Below, one piece after another: positions 1 to 8,066 of a DNA stretch of 32,730 nucleotides; within the stretch, counting starts at the first letter, position 1, and each line of letters begins with the position of its first letter. The notes below the pieces were generated by a model that had not been told where the DNA came from, did no database searches, and worked only from the letters and a program-made list of their open reading frames with translations. A program made the translations under genes and the position numbers. The stretch is from Clostridia bacterium (GTDB lineage Bacteria > Bacillota > Clostridia > Christensenellales > CAG-138), in contig JAFWVQ010000011.1 of the NCBI GenBank assembly GCA_017523925.1, forward strand, positions 1 through 32,730, read 5' to 3'.

Positions 1-134
1 ACTGATCGAGTACCTTGACTACTACAATAACCGCCGTATTAAAGCTAAGCTAAAGGGCTTACCTCCTGCTGTTCACAGGAAGCAAGCCCTCGAAGCTGCC
101 TGATTTAATTCTTTTGTCTAACTTTTTGGGTTCA
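1..134 (+). mobile_element. right end of an IS3-family insertion sequence
   Basis: The window opens inside an insertion sequence. The 3' end of its transposase stops at 101-103. Twelve bases later comes TGTCTAACTTTTTGGGTTCA (115-134), which matches the typical IS3-family right terminal inverted repeat. The element therefore ends near base 134, about 100 bp beyond the 3' end of the dockerin gene. The left end and the rest of the transposase lie outside the window, so whether the copy is complete cannot be judged. Confidence 0.85.
2..103 (+). CDS. IS3-family transposase, C-terminal fragment
   Basis: Reading from base 2 gives the last 33 residues of an IS3-family OrfB (DDE integrase-type) transposase. 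The diagnostic tail is an LIEYLDYYNNRRIKAKLKGL-type stretch followed by a PPAVHRKQAL-type end. This is the C-terminal part of the rve_3 integrase core. The catalytic Asp and Glu residues would lie upstream, outside the window. In a complete element the protein cuts and joins the IS ends. Confidence 0.88.
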   Translation: MIEYLDYYNNRRIKAKLKGLPPAVHRKQALEAA

Positions 135-232
135 GATCAGAGCTTACAGGGCGTTTCGTGCTGTATTGAAAGTGATCGGTCAATGCGCAGCGCTATGGCG
201 AATCCTGCGCCGTTTGCATGCGCTTCAGCAGA

Positions 233-1264
233 TCAGTCGGCGGTGCCGATCGACATGCGCATGATGGCAAGCGCGTCGGAAACGGTGATGCTGCCGTCGC
301 CATTCATATCGGCGGCCAGCTCGCCAAGGTCGCTGAGCTGAACGAGGTTCATCGCCGCGCGCAGAGTGAGCAGCGCGTCGACCATGTTCACGGTGCCGTT
401 GCAATCCGCGTCGCCGGGGGTGAACTCGGGCTGCTGCGCATCATAGTAGACGTACAGGCCGGTGATCTCCATGCCCTCGGGGCCGATGGTGCCGAGGCTC
501 GTGCAGGCGGCGGTGGCGGTGTCGACACGGTAGAGGCCGTTGGAAACGGCGCTCGTGAGCTGCGCCCAGTAGAGCTCGCCGGTGGCGGGGTCGAAGGTCA
601 TGGACTGGGCATAGTAGGCGGGCATGCCGGTCTGGCCGATGGTGGTCAGTGCGCCGGTGGTCTTATCGACGGAAACGAGGCGGGCATCCACCGCGGACAT
701 GGTGAGCGCGTAGAAATCGCCGTTGGGCGCGATCGCAAAGCCGCGCAGGCCGAGGAAGGTGCCAAGCTCGATATCAAACTCGTGGGTGATAGCGCCGCTC
801 TCGAGATCGACGGAAGCAACGTAGGGATGATCCTCATTGCAGAGCGCGTACATGGTGTTGTCGGCGTAGTTATAGGCCATGCCGTAAACGAACTCGCCGT
901 CCGCAGAGCCGCCGGGATAGTTCATCAGATAGCCGTTGCGGGTATCCATGGTGTAGAACTCGGAATGGGGTTGATTAGCCGCATCGTAGCCGTAGACGTA
1001 GCCATAAACGATGCCGTCGTAATACGCGGCAGCGTAGGTGGTGAGACATACGGAAGTGGTCTCATGCTGCGAGGGGTCGGCTGCTGCGAAGTTGATGAAC
1101 TTGCCGATATCGTTCTCGGCAAAATCGTGGATCGCATAGCCGCCAAACTGCAGACCGCCCTTTTCAGCGTTCGCGGTCTCGGCGCTGTGCGCGAAAGCGG
1201 GAACAGCGGCAAGCATAAGCGAACATACGAGCATGGCAGAAATGATTTTTCTGAGGTTCTTCAT
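233..1264 (-). CDS. secreted propeller-like protein with C-terminal dockerin
   Basis: The 343-residue protein has a signal peptide (about 1-25: charged N terminus, hydrophobic core, AFA cleavage site). A long middle part (about 35-275) has repeated Y-G-M/A-x-Y and VD-x-x-(S/T)-G-A-(I/L)-T strands like YVTN/WD-type beta-propeller blades. The C terminus is a type I-like dockerin (284-340). Its two calcium loops are D-A-D-C-N-G-T-V-N-M-V-D and D-M-N-G-D-G-S-I-T-V-S-D, each followed by a helix. Dockerins bind cohesins, so the protein is probably tethered to a cohesin scaffold, plausibly the one encoded upstream at 1726-7770. No catalytic motif is visible, and a recognition or adhesive role is inferred. 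The start is supported by AAGGAG about ten bases upstream. The gene has its own promoter (1352-1380) and an IS3 element lies just downstream. Confidence 0.85.
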   Translation of the reverse strand: MKNLRKIISAMLVCSLMLAAVPAFAHSAETANAEKGGLQFGGYAIHDFAENDIGKFINFAAADPSQHETTSVCLTTYAAAYYDGIVYGYVYGYDAANQPHSEFYTMDTRNGYLMNYPGGSADGEFVYGMAYNYADNTMYALCNEDHPYVASVDLESGAITHEFDIELGTFLGLRGFAIAPNGDFYALTMSAVDARLVSVDKTTGALTTIGQTGMPAYYAQSMTFDPATGELYWAQLTSAVSNGLYRVDTATAACTSLGTIGPEGMEITGLYVYYDAQQPEFTPGDADCNGTVNMVDALLTLRAAMNLVQLSDLGELAADMNGDGSITVSDALAIMRMSIGTAD

Positions 1265-1351
1265 AGGTTGATCGCTCCTTGGTTGTTAATTGTTTTGGCG
1301 CACGCTGAGATCCGGCAAGCGGAAAACATGACCTATATGCGCCGATATTGA

Positions 1352-1380
1352 ATTTTATCATTTTCTAATTAATTTTGCAA
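1352..1380 (-). promoter_or_regulatory. promoter of the propeller-dockerin gene
   Basis: On the minus strand TTGCAA (1375-1380) and TAAAAT (1352-1357) are separated by 17 bases in an AT-rich patch. This predicts a leader of roughly 80 nt. The surrounding gap 1265-1725 holds no gene. It contains this promoter, a short tandem repeat (1577-1672) and the scaffoldin terminator. Confidence 0.65.
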
Positions 1381-1576
1381 GTGTTTTCAAGCATATATTA
1401 GCTTCCCGTCTAACCGCAGCACAGCAGAGCTCCCTGATGCTTCCGGAATGTCCATTCAGGAGGTGGAGCGAACACAGCCTGTCCATCCTGCACCGCCGCA
1501 TTCTATTCTGTGAACTTTTCAAGCACGAAACGTTTTGCTAAGTACCGCGTAAGATGCAAGTCCGCTATCCGCAGCG

Positions 1577-1672
1577 CGGCCATTGCAAAAGAATGCACCC
1601 GCTTTCGCTCGGCCACTGCGAATGCAAGCCCCGCTTCGCTCGGCCACTGCAAAAGCAAGCCCCCGCTTTCGC
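1577..1672. repeat. three-copy tandem repeat of about 32 bp beside a terminator
   Basis: Three consecutive units begin with CGGCCAYTGC at 1577, 1610 and 1641 (33, 31 and about 32 bp). Each continues with an A-rich patch, a GCAAGCCCC-like or GCACCC block and CGCTT(T)CGC(T). The third copy forms the left arm of the scaffoldin terminator hairpin, so the repeat may come from duplication of terminator sequence. Confidence 0.7.
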
Positions 1673-1684
1673 GAGGGCTTGCTT
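1651..1684 (-). terminator. Rho-independent terminator of the scaffoldin gene
   Basis: On the minus strand, about 40 bases after the scaffoldin stop, GCAAGCCC and GGGCTTGC arms enclose a short GC-rich loop. A run of four T follows. The position fits transcription ending before the downstream dockerin gene, which has its own promoter. Confidence 0.75.
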
Positions 1685-1725
1685 ATTAGGTCGATCGGTG
1701 ATCCGTCAGCGGATCCCGATTAGGA

Positions 1726-4700
1726 TCAGTCTTCCTTCCTCCTGAAGAGGATGAGGCCTGCGCCGGCTACCAGTGCCGCGATACCTACGCCAACCAGAGC
1801 GATGGTTCCTGTGGGCGGGGTGGGCGGGGTGGTGGGCTCGGGAGTGGGCTCCACGGGAGGCTCAGTGGGCTCCACGGGAGGCTCAGTGGGCTCTACCGGG
1901 GGCTCAGTGGGCTCTACCGGGGGCTCAGTGGGCTCTACCGGGGGCTCAGTGGGCTCTACGGGAGGCTCGGTGGGCTCTACCGGAGGTTCGGTGGGCTCTA
2001 CGGGAGGCTCAGTGGGCTCTACGGGAGGCTCGGTGGGAGGCACGGGAGTGGGCTCCACGGGAGGCTCGGTGGGAGGCACGGGGGTGGGCTCCACGGGAGG
2101 CTCGGTGGGAGGCACGGGAGTGGGCTCCACTGGAGTTTCTTCGATCTCTACCTGACCAAGGATGTCAAGGTGCTCGATGGGAGTGGAGACTCCGTCAAGC
2201 GGGAAGTTGACGAACTCGATCGCGTTGGGAACGAAGTCGTAGATGCCGGCGGGTGCGCCGTCCTTTACGCGGAAGGTCGCGGTGTAGAGAACGCCCTCAA
2301 CATTCATGGCCTCATCGGGCATGAGCACGCCGAGGCGGACGCTGCCGGGGATCTGAGTGCCATCGAGGATGATGGTCGCGTTCTTGCCCTGTGCATCGGT
2401 GAGAACGGGGCCGTACTCGGCGGATACGAACTCGAACCACTGTGCCTCATAGTCGAGGTTGAGGTTCAGGCCGTGTGCCTCGTAGGGATTCTCAACGGTC
2501 ACGTCAACGACGAAGGTGTCGCCGACCTGGACAACGGTGTAATCCACATGCTCGGGGAGAGCGCGGAAGATGACGCCCTCATGCTCGCCGATATGGACGG
2601 TGCCGGGGATGTCAACGTGCGGGATCGGGGTGGACTCGCCGTCGAGCGGGAAGTTCACGAACTCGATCGCGTTGGGAACGAAGTCATAGTCGCCGGGCTG
2701 TGCGGAAGCCTTTACACGGAAGGTCACGGTGAACATGACGCCTTCTGCGGTGAGAGCCTCGTCGGGCATCAGGATGCCGAGGCGGACGCTGCCGGGAACG
2801 GTGGTGCCGTCGAGAACAACGGTGCCGTTAAGGGCCCTGGCCTGCTGGATGACGTAGTCTTCGCTGATGCTTACGACCTCGAAGGTGTTCGCGTCGTAGT
2901 TCATCTGGAAGTTGAGACCGTGTGCCTCGTAGGGATTCTCAACGGTCGCCTGTACGGTGAAGATCTGCTCGGGAACGAGCTCGGTGGGATCGGGGATCGC
3001 ACGGAAGATCACGCTGTCGCCGGGGAGGATCTCAACGTAGCCGGGGATATCGGTATGCTCGATCGGGGTGGACTCGCCGCCAAGCGGGAAGTTCACGAAC
3101 TCGTTAGCAACGGGGGTGAAGGGATATTCGCCAACGGGAGCGGTATCCTTTACGCGGAAGGTCGCGGTGAACATGATGCCTTCGCCGGTCATGGGCTCGT
3201 TGGGCATGAGAACACCGAGACGGACGCTGCCGGGGATGGTCTCGCCGTCAAGAACGACTGCACCGTTGAGCGCGATGGCGTCGACGATGACGGGGCCGTT
3301 CGCAGCGGAGACGAACTCGAAGTTCGCCGCGTCGTAGTTGAGCTGGAGGTTAAGACCGTGGGCCTCGTAGGCGCCTGCGATGGTCACATTCACAGCGAAG
3401 GTCTGTCCGGGAACGAGCTGGGTGGGATCGGGGATAGCCCTGATCACAACGGGAGTCAGCTCGTTTACGACCTCGACCTCATCGTTGATGATATCGTGAT
3501 CGATGGGGGTCTCAACGCCGCCAAGCGGGAAGTTCGCGAACTCGACAACGTTCTGTACGAAGGGATATACGCCGCTCTGAGCAGTGCTCTTCACGCGGAA
3601 GGTCGCGGTGTAGAACACATCCTGCATGGTGAAGCCGGTGGTGGGCATCATGACGCCATAGCGGACGCTGCCGGGGATGGTGTTGCCGTCGACGGTCTGG
3701 AAGCCGCCGTTCGAAAGGATCTGCTCGGCAACGGGACCGTTTACAGCGGATACGAACTCAAACGCATTTGCGTCGTAGTTGAGCTGATGGTTGAGGGTGT
3801 GTGCCTCGGGATACTCGCCCGCGATGCGCACGGAGACCTCGAAGGTGTCGCCGGGCTGGAGCAGGTCGGGGTTCGCCTCAACGATGAAGGTGGGGGTATC
3901 GAAGATGGGAGCGGTGATCTCTACTTCGCCGGGGATGACGGTGTTGAAGATCGGTTCGGACTGGCCGCCGAGCGGGAAGTTCACGAACTCGATAACGTTC
4001 ATGCCAAGGTCATACAGGCCGGCGGGAGCGCTCGTCTTCGCCCTGAGGGTCACGTTGTAGATGGTGCCGTTCAGGCTGAAGCCTTCCTCGGGCATGAGAA
4101 CGCCGAGGAGCACAGCGCCGTCGGTGGGCTCAAGAACAACGGTGCCGTTCAGGCTGTTGATCTGCTCGAGGACCTCACCGTTTTCAACGGATACGAAGTC
4201 GAAGATGTTGGAGTCGTAGAGGAACTGGTGGTTCAGGCCATGTGCCTCGAATTCGCCCATGACCTTGACAGCCACGGTGAACTCGTCGCCGGCTTCAACG
4301 TCGGTATGCTCGGGATCTACGTAGAACACTGCGCTCATGGGATGCTCGCCGGGAAGCACGGTGACGTCGCCGGGGATGTCGGTGTGCTCGATGGGGGTAG
4401 CATCGCGGAGCGGGTAGTTCACAAGGTCAACGCAGACCGGAGTGAGAGGATAGGGAACGTTCTCAGCCGCATTGCCCTTCTCGCGGAGGGTGACGGTGAT
4501 GAGCGCGCCTTCGCCGGTCATGCCTGCATCGGGCATGAGAACGCCGAGACGGACGCTGCCGGGGATGGTGTCGCCATCGAGAACGATGTATGCGTTGTCG
4601 TCAAGAGCCGTGTTGAGAACGTCGCCGTAGACCGCGCTGACGAACTCGAAGTATTCGCTCTCGTAGTTGAGCTGGAGGTTCATCGCATGAGCCTCGTACT

Positions 4701-7700
4701 CGCCCTCGATCATCACGTCGAAGGTGAACTCATCCTCGTGGAAGATCTCGGTATGCTCGGGATCGACGTAGATGGTAACGTCGCCGGGAGCGGGAGGCGG
4801 GGTCACGTTGCTGCCAACGTAAACGTAGCCGGGAATGTCGGTGTGCGGGATCGGGGTCTCGGTGCCGCCAATGGGGTAGTTCGAGAACTCGGTCGCAACG
4901 GGGGTCAGCTCGGTGTAGCCCTCGGGAGCATTGTCCTTAACACGGGCAGTCACGGTGAAGAGAATGCCGGTGGAGGTTACGGGAGCGCTGGGCATCATGA
5001 GGCCGAGACGGATGCTGCCGGGGATGGTGGTGAAGTCGATGAGCGCGAAGCCGTTGAGGGCCGCGGCATCAACCAGCACGTTGCCGTTGGAAGTGGCAAG
5101 GATCTCGAGCACGGAAGCATCGTAATCGAGCTGGAAGTTGAGAGTGTGAGCCTCAAAGTCGCCGTCGAGCAGCACGTCGAAGGTGATGGTGTCGCCGGGC
5201 ATTGCGTTCTGAGTCTCGGGGAACACGGAGAATACCGCGGTGCCGGGGACCGGAGTCGGGATCGGCGGCTCGGTTACGGGAGCCGGAGTCGGGGTCTCGG
5301 GAACCGGAGTGGGAGTCTCGGGTGCGGGAGTGGGAGTCTCGGGCACGGGAGTCGGAGTCTCGGGTGCGGGAGTGGGAGTCTCGGCGATCTCGATCTCGCC
5401 GGGGATATCCTCATGATCGATGGGAGTCTCAACGCCGTCGAGCGGGAAGTTGATGAACTCGATCGCCTGGATCTCAACGGGGTAGATGCCGGCAGCCGCG
5501 TCATCCTTGGCCCTGAGGGTCAGGGTGAACACAACGCCTTCGCCGTCCATGGGATCGTTGGGCATAAGCACGCCGAGGCGGATGCTGCCTTCGATGGTGG
5601 TGCTGTCGAGGATGTAGGTGCCGCCTGCGTTGACTGCGCCGGTGAGGACTTCGCCTGCCTCAGCGGAGACGAGCTCGAAGTTCGCGGTGTCGTAGTCAAG
5701 CTGGAAGTTGAGCGCATGAGCTTCGTAGTCGCCCTCGACCTTTACGTCAACGGTCACTTCCTGACCGGCATTGGTAAGGGTGTAGACGGGATCCACATAG
5801 AAGGTGGCGGTGCCGGGTTCGGGGGTGACGATCGCGCCGATGTGGACGATGCCGGGGATATCCTCATGCTCGATGGGGGTGGCCTGGCCGCCTACGGGAG
5901 CGTTGTCGAACTCGGTGATGACGGGGGTAAGATCGTAATCGCCTTCGGCGGCGTCATCGCTGATGAGAGCGGTGACGGTGAAGAGAACGCCGTTCGCGGT
6001 GAAGCCCGCGGTGGGCATCATGGCGCCGAAGCGGATCGAGCCGGGGATGGTGGTGTAGTCGGGGACCACAACGCCGTTGAGGGAGGTCATCTCATTTGCG
6101 ACCTCGCCGAGCTCGAGCGACTGGATGGTGAAGATATTTTCGTCGTAGTTGAGCTGGAGGTTGAGGGTGTGCGCCTCAAACTCGCCCTCTACCATCACGT
6201 CGAAGGTGATGGTGTCGCCGGGCATCGCATCCTGCTCCTCGGGCATCACGTAGAAGGTCGCGCTGCCGGGAGTGGGGGGCTCGGTCACGGGGGGCTCGGT
6301 TACCGGAGGCTCGGTTACGGGGGGCTCGGTAACGATCTCAACGATCTCAACGGTGGAACCGGTGGCGGTGTTGTCGATGGGGGTCTCAACGGGAGCGTTG
6401 TCGCCGTCCACGGGTGCATTGGAGAAGGTCACAACAACGGGGGTGAAGTCGTACTCGCCCACGGCTGCATCGTCCTTCGCCTTGAAGGTGGCGGTGAACA
6501 CAAGACCGGTCTCGGTGAGAGGCCCAACGGGAACGAGAACGCCGAGACGCACGCTGCCGGGGATGGTGTCGCCGTCGAGCGCTACGAGCGCGTCAAGAGC
6601 GGTGGCCGCGTCGAGAACGGGGCCGTTCGCCGCGGAGACGAACTCGATGTTTTCGCTGTCGTAGTTGAGCTGGAAGTTGAGCATATGCGCTTCGAACTCG
6701 CCGTCAACATGGACCTCAACGTCGAAGGTCTCGCCCGCCTCGATTTCCTGATACTCGGGGGAGAGATAGAAGTCCGCATGACCGGCATCGGAAGCGCCGT
6801 TTACGGTAAGAGCAACATTGTCGATCGCGGCATAGTCGCCGGTCGGATCGGTGCTGTAATCCTTCTTGTATTCAAACTTGACCACATGCTCACCGGGCTC
6901 GAGGTCGATGGTGAGGGGCGCCCAGTCGTTGTGGTTTTTGCCGTAGGAAGCAACCTTTGCATCATCTACATAAACGCGCAGGCCGTCCCAGTCGTAGATA
7001 TCGGAACCTTCGCCCATGCTGATGAACTCGAAGGCGATCTCGCCGCCGTTCGCGCCCGCATCCACGGTGGTGGTAAAGAAGGAGCGACTGTTGCTGACGC
7101 CCTGGTTTGTGCTGCGAACATAGGTCCTGCCGTCCCTTTCAACAACAACTTCCCAAGGATAGTCGGAAACGGTGTTGTCGAATACGAGCTCGCCGCCCTC
7201 AGCGTTGACCGCCTCGTTGAAATCGGGGGCTGCCGGGGGATCGGTGGGATCCACGGGAGGCTCGGTGGGATCCTCGCCGCCGAGCTCGATCGCGCCGTCC
7301 ACGGTGGTGAAGGGCAGATCGGTCTGGGAGCCGCCGACGGGATAGTTGCGGATCTCCATGATCACCATGGCGAGATCGATCGTACCGGTCGCATCCTCGC
7401 TGACGGTGAAGCTGACCGTCATAAGAACGCCGCTGCCGGTGTATCCGGTGGTGGGATACATCGCGCCGAGCTTGGCTTTGCCGGGCTCACTTTCGTAATC
7501 CGGCATAACGAATCCGCCGTTGGCGTTCATGCCGCTGCCCGGAGTTATCGAATTCACGGTCAGGGCTTCCGGATCGAACTGCAGGTACGAATTCAATACA
7601 TGCATTTCGTTGTCGCCACAGTCGATCATAACGGTTACGTCCACCGTGTCACCGGGGGCGGCCTCTATGGTCGGGACCGTGAAGACAACCTCGCCCTCTG

Positions 7701-7770
7701 CGGTTACGGGAATGGTGACGAGTCCGAACGTCATCATTACCGCAAGCAGTGTTGCAAGAAATCTTTTCAT
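1726..7770 (-). CDS. giant cell-surface scaffoldin with eleven cohesin-like modules
   Basis: The 2014-residue protein has a signal peptide (1-24) and eleven cohesin-like modules, at about 28-163, 332-477, 503-645, 655-796, 844-986, 996-1139, 1146-1286, 1293-1435, 1440-1582, 1585-1728 and 1731-1876. A jelly-roll, choice-of-anchor-J-like module lies at 182-327. Each repeat opens with an F-x-V..PGD-T-F-x-V-x-V strand. It continues with E-(A/M)-H-x-(L/M)-N..L-x-Y/F-(D/E), usually IPGS-(V/I)-RLG-x-(L/M)-MP, G-V-L/M-F-T-x-T-F-R-V-K, and a closing EFVN-x-P strand, which is a cohesin-like order. Linkers are rich in TEPPV and PTPxPE. A Pro-rich stalk (1877-1985) leads to TPPTG (1984-1988), a hydrophobic segment and an RRKED tail, as in sortase substrates. 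Family knowledge suggests it displays dockerin proteins at the cell wall. A GGAAGGAG ribosome binding site supports the start. A divergent non-cohesin Ig-like fold is possible but less likely. Confidence 0.88.
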   Translation of the reverse strand: MKRFLATLLAVMMTFGLVTIPVTAEGEVVFTVPTIEAAPGDTVDVTVMIDCGDNEMHVLNSYLQFDPEALTVNSITPGSGMNANGGFVMPDYESEPGKAKLGAMYPTTGYTGSGVLMTVSFTVSEDATGTIDLAMVIMEIRNYPVGGSQTDLPFTTVDGAIELGGEDPTEPPVDPTDPPAAPDFNEAVNAEGGELVFDNTVSDYPWEVVVERDGRTYVRSTNQGVSNSRSFFTTTVDAGANGGEIAFEFISMGEGSDIYDWDGLRVYVDDAKVASYGKNHNDWAPLTIDLEPGEHVVKFEYKKDYSTDPTGDYAAIDNVALTVNGASDAGHADFYLSPEYQEIEAGETFDVEVHVDGEFEAHMLNFQLNYDSENIEFVSAANGPVLDAATALDALVALDGDTIPGSVRLGVLVPVGPLTETGLVFTATFKAKDDAAVGEYDFTPVVVTFSNAPVDGDNAPVETPIDNTATGSTVEIVEIVTEPPVTEPPVTEPPVTEPPTPGSATFYVMPEEQDAMPGDTITFDVMVEGEFEAHTLNLQLNYDENIFTIQSLELGEVANEMTSLNGVVVPDYTTIPGSIRFGAMMPTAGFTANGVLFTVTALISDDAAEGDYDLTPVITEFDNAPVGGQATPIEHEDIPGIVHIGAIVTPEPGTATFYVDPVYTLTNAGQEVTVDVKVEGDYEAHALNFQLDYDTANFELVSAEAGEVLTGAVNAGGTYILDSTTIEGSIRLGVLMPNDPMDGEGVVFTLTLRAKDDAAAGIYPVEIQAIEFINFPLDGVETPIDHEDIPGEIEIAETPTPAPETPTPVPETPTPAPETPTPVPETPTPAPVTEPPIPTPVPGTAVFSVFPETQNAMPGDTITFDVLLDGDFEAHTLNFQLDYDASVLEILATSNGNVLVDAAALNGFALIDFTTIPGSIRLGLMMPSAPVTSTGILFTVTARVKDNAPEGYTELTPVATEFSNYPIGGTETPIPHTDIPGYVYVGSNVTPPPAPGDVTIYVDPEHTEIFHEDEFTFDVMIEGEYEAHAMNLQLNYESEYFEFVSAVYGDVLNTALDDNAYIVLDGDTIPGSVRLGVLMPDAGMTGEGALITVTLREKGNAAENVPYPLTPVCVDLVNYPLRDATPIEHTDIPGDVTVLPGEHPMSAVFYVDPEHTDVEAGDEFTVAVKVMGEFEAHGLNHQFLYDSNIFDFVSVENGEVLEQINSLNGTVVLEPTDGAVLLGVLMPEEGFSLNGTIYNVTLRAKTSAPAGLYDLGMNVIEFVNFPLGGQSEPIFNTVIPGEVEITAPIFDTPTFIVEANPDLLQPGDTFEVSVRIAGEYPEAHTLNHQLNYDANAFEFVSAVNGPVAEQILSNGGFQTVDGNTIPGSVRYGVMMPTTGFTMQDVFYTATFRVKSTAQSGVYPFVQNVVEFANFPLGGVETPIDHDIINDEVEVVNELTPVVIRAIPDPTQLVPGQTFAVNVTIAGAYEAHGLNLQLNYDAANFEFVSAANGPVIVDAIALNGAVVLDGETIPGSVRLGVLMPNEPMTGEGIMFTATFRVKDTAPVGEYPFTPVANEFVNFPLGGESTPIEHTDIPGYVEILPGDSVIFRAIPDPTELVPEQIFTVQATVENPYEAHGLNFQMNYDANTFEVVSISEDYVIQQARALNGTVVLDGTTVPGSVRLGILMPDEALTAEGVMFTVTFRVKASAQPGDYDFVPNAIEFVNFPLDGESTPIPHVDIPGTVHIGEHEGVIFRALPEHVDYTVVQVGDTFVVDVTVENPYEAHGLNLNLDYEAQWFEFVSAEYGPVLTDAQGKNATIILDGTQIPGSVRLGVLMPDEAMNVEGVLYTATFRVKDGAPAGIYDFVPNAIEFVNFPLDGVSTPIEHLDILGQVEIEETPVEPTPVPPTEPPVEPTPVPPTEPPVEPTPVPPTEPPVEPTEPPVEPTEPPVEPTEPPVEPTEPPVEPTEPPVEPTEPPVEPTEPPVEPTEPPVEPTPEPTTPPTPPTGTIALVGVGIAALVAGAGLILFRRKED
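1844..2140. repeat. in-frame minisatellite encoding the scaffoldin stalk
   Basis: Nine consecutive 21-bp units (1844-2032, GTGGGCTCTACSGGRGGCTCR-type on the plus strand) encode the heptapeptide EPPVEPT. Three 36-bp units follow (2033-2140) and encode a dodecapeptide containing PTPVPPT. All units keep the frame. Copies within each class are nearly identical, so slippage could change stalk length in steps of 7 or 12 residues without breaking the protein. Confidence 0.9.
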
Positions 7771-7912
7771 GTGTTTCTCCTTCCAAAAACTTTTAAGTCT
7801 AAAGCCTGCCGAAAGGAAGGCAGTAGCTTCGGAAATTCACCCGTTTTATTGAAAAAACGGGACGCCGACACAGAACAAAGAGACCTTTTTCAGCCTGCTC
7901 TATTCATCAGTC
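7771..7912 (-). promoter_or_regulatory. structured 5' leader of the scaffoldin gene
   Basis: The predicted start site near 7912 leaves about 140 nt before the ATG. The leader contains a perfect 8-bp stem (7840-7861, CCCGTTTT with AAAACGGG) and a second hairpin (7806-7823, CTGCC with GGCAG), then the ribosome binding site. I looked for c-di-GMP, c-di-AMP, SAM, TPP, FMN and fluoride signatures and recognised none. A regulatory function is therefore only a possibility. Confidence 0.4.
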
Positions 7913-7918
7913 TGTTAC

Positions 7919-7947
7919 ATTATATCAATCTTTTGGCGCGAATGCAA
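7919..7947 (-). promoter_or_regulatory. promoter of the scaffoldin gene
   Basis: TTGCAT (7942-7947) and a perfect TATAAT (7919-7924) are separated by exactly 17 bases on the minus strand. A short inverted repeat (AAGCCC/GGGCTT) overlaps the -35 side. Confidence 0.75.
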
Positions 7948-7980
7948 GCCCTATTGGGGCTTTCCATATATTTATTTTTC

Positions 7981-8013
7981 AAAAAAATTGCGGCGCACGC
8001 TCTGCCGCGCCGC
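7981..8013 (-). terminator. Rho-independent terminator ending the division-cluster operon
   Basis: On the minus strand GCGGCGC (8007-8013) pairs with GCGCCGC (7990-7996) and a run of seven T follows. It lies about 55 bases after the metallopeptidase stop codon. It separates the long operon from the scaffoldin promoter. Confidence 0.75.
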
Positions 8014-8066
8014 CGCACCGAATCGGTTTTTCATTTTGGATCGGTCGGGATCGAGCCCCGCCGCTT

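Noticed and set aside
218..1351. Plus-strand open frame over the propeller-dockerin gene
   Set aside because: The minus-strand protein has a signal peptide and a clear dockerin. The plus frame is low-complexity Gly/Val-rich and has no recognisable domain.
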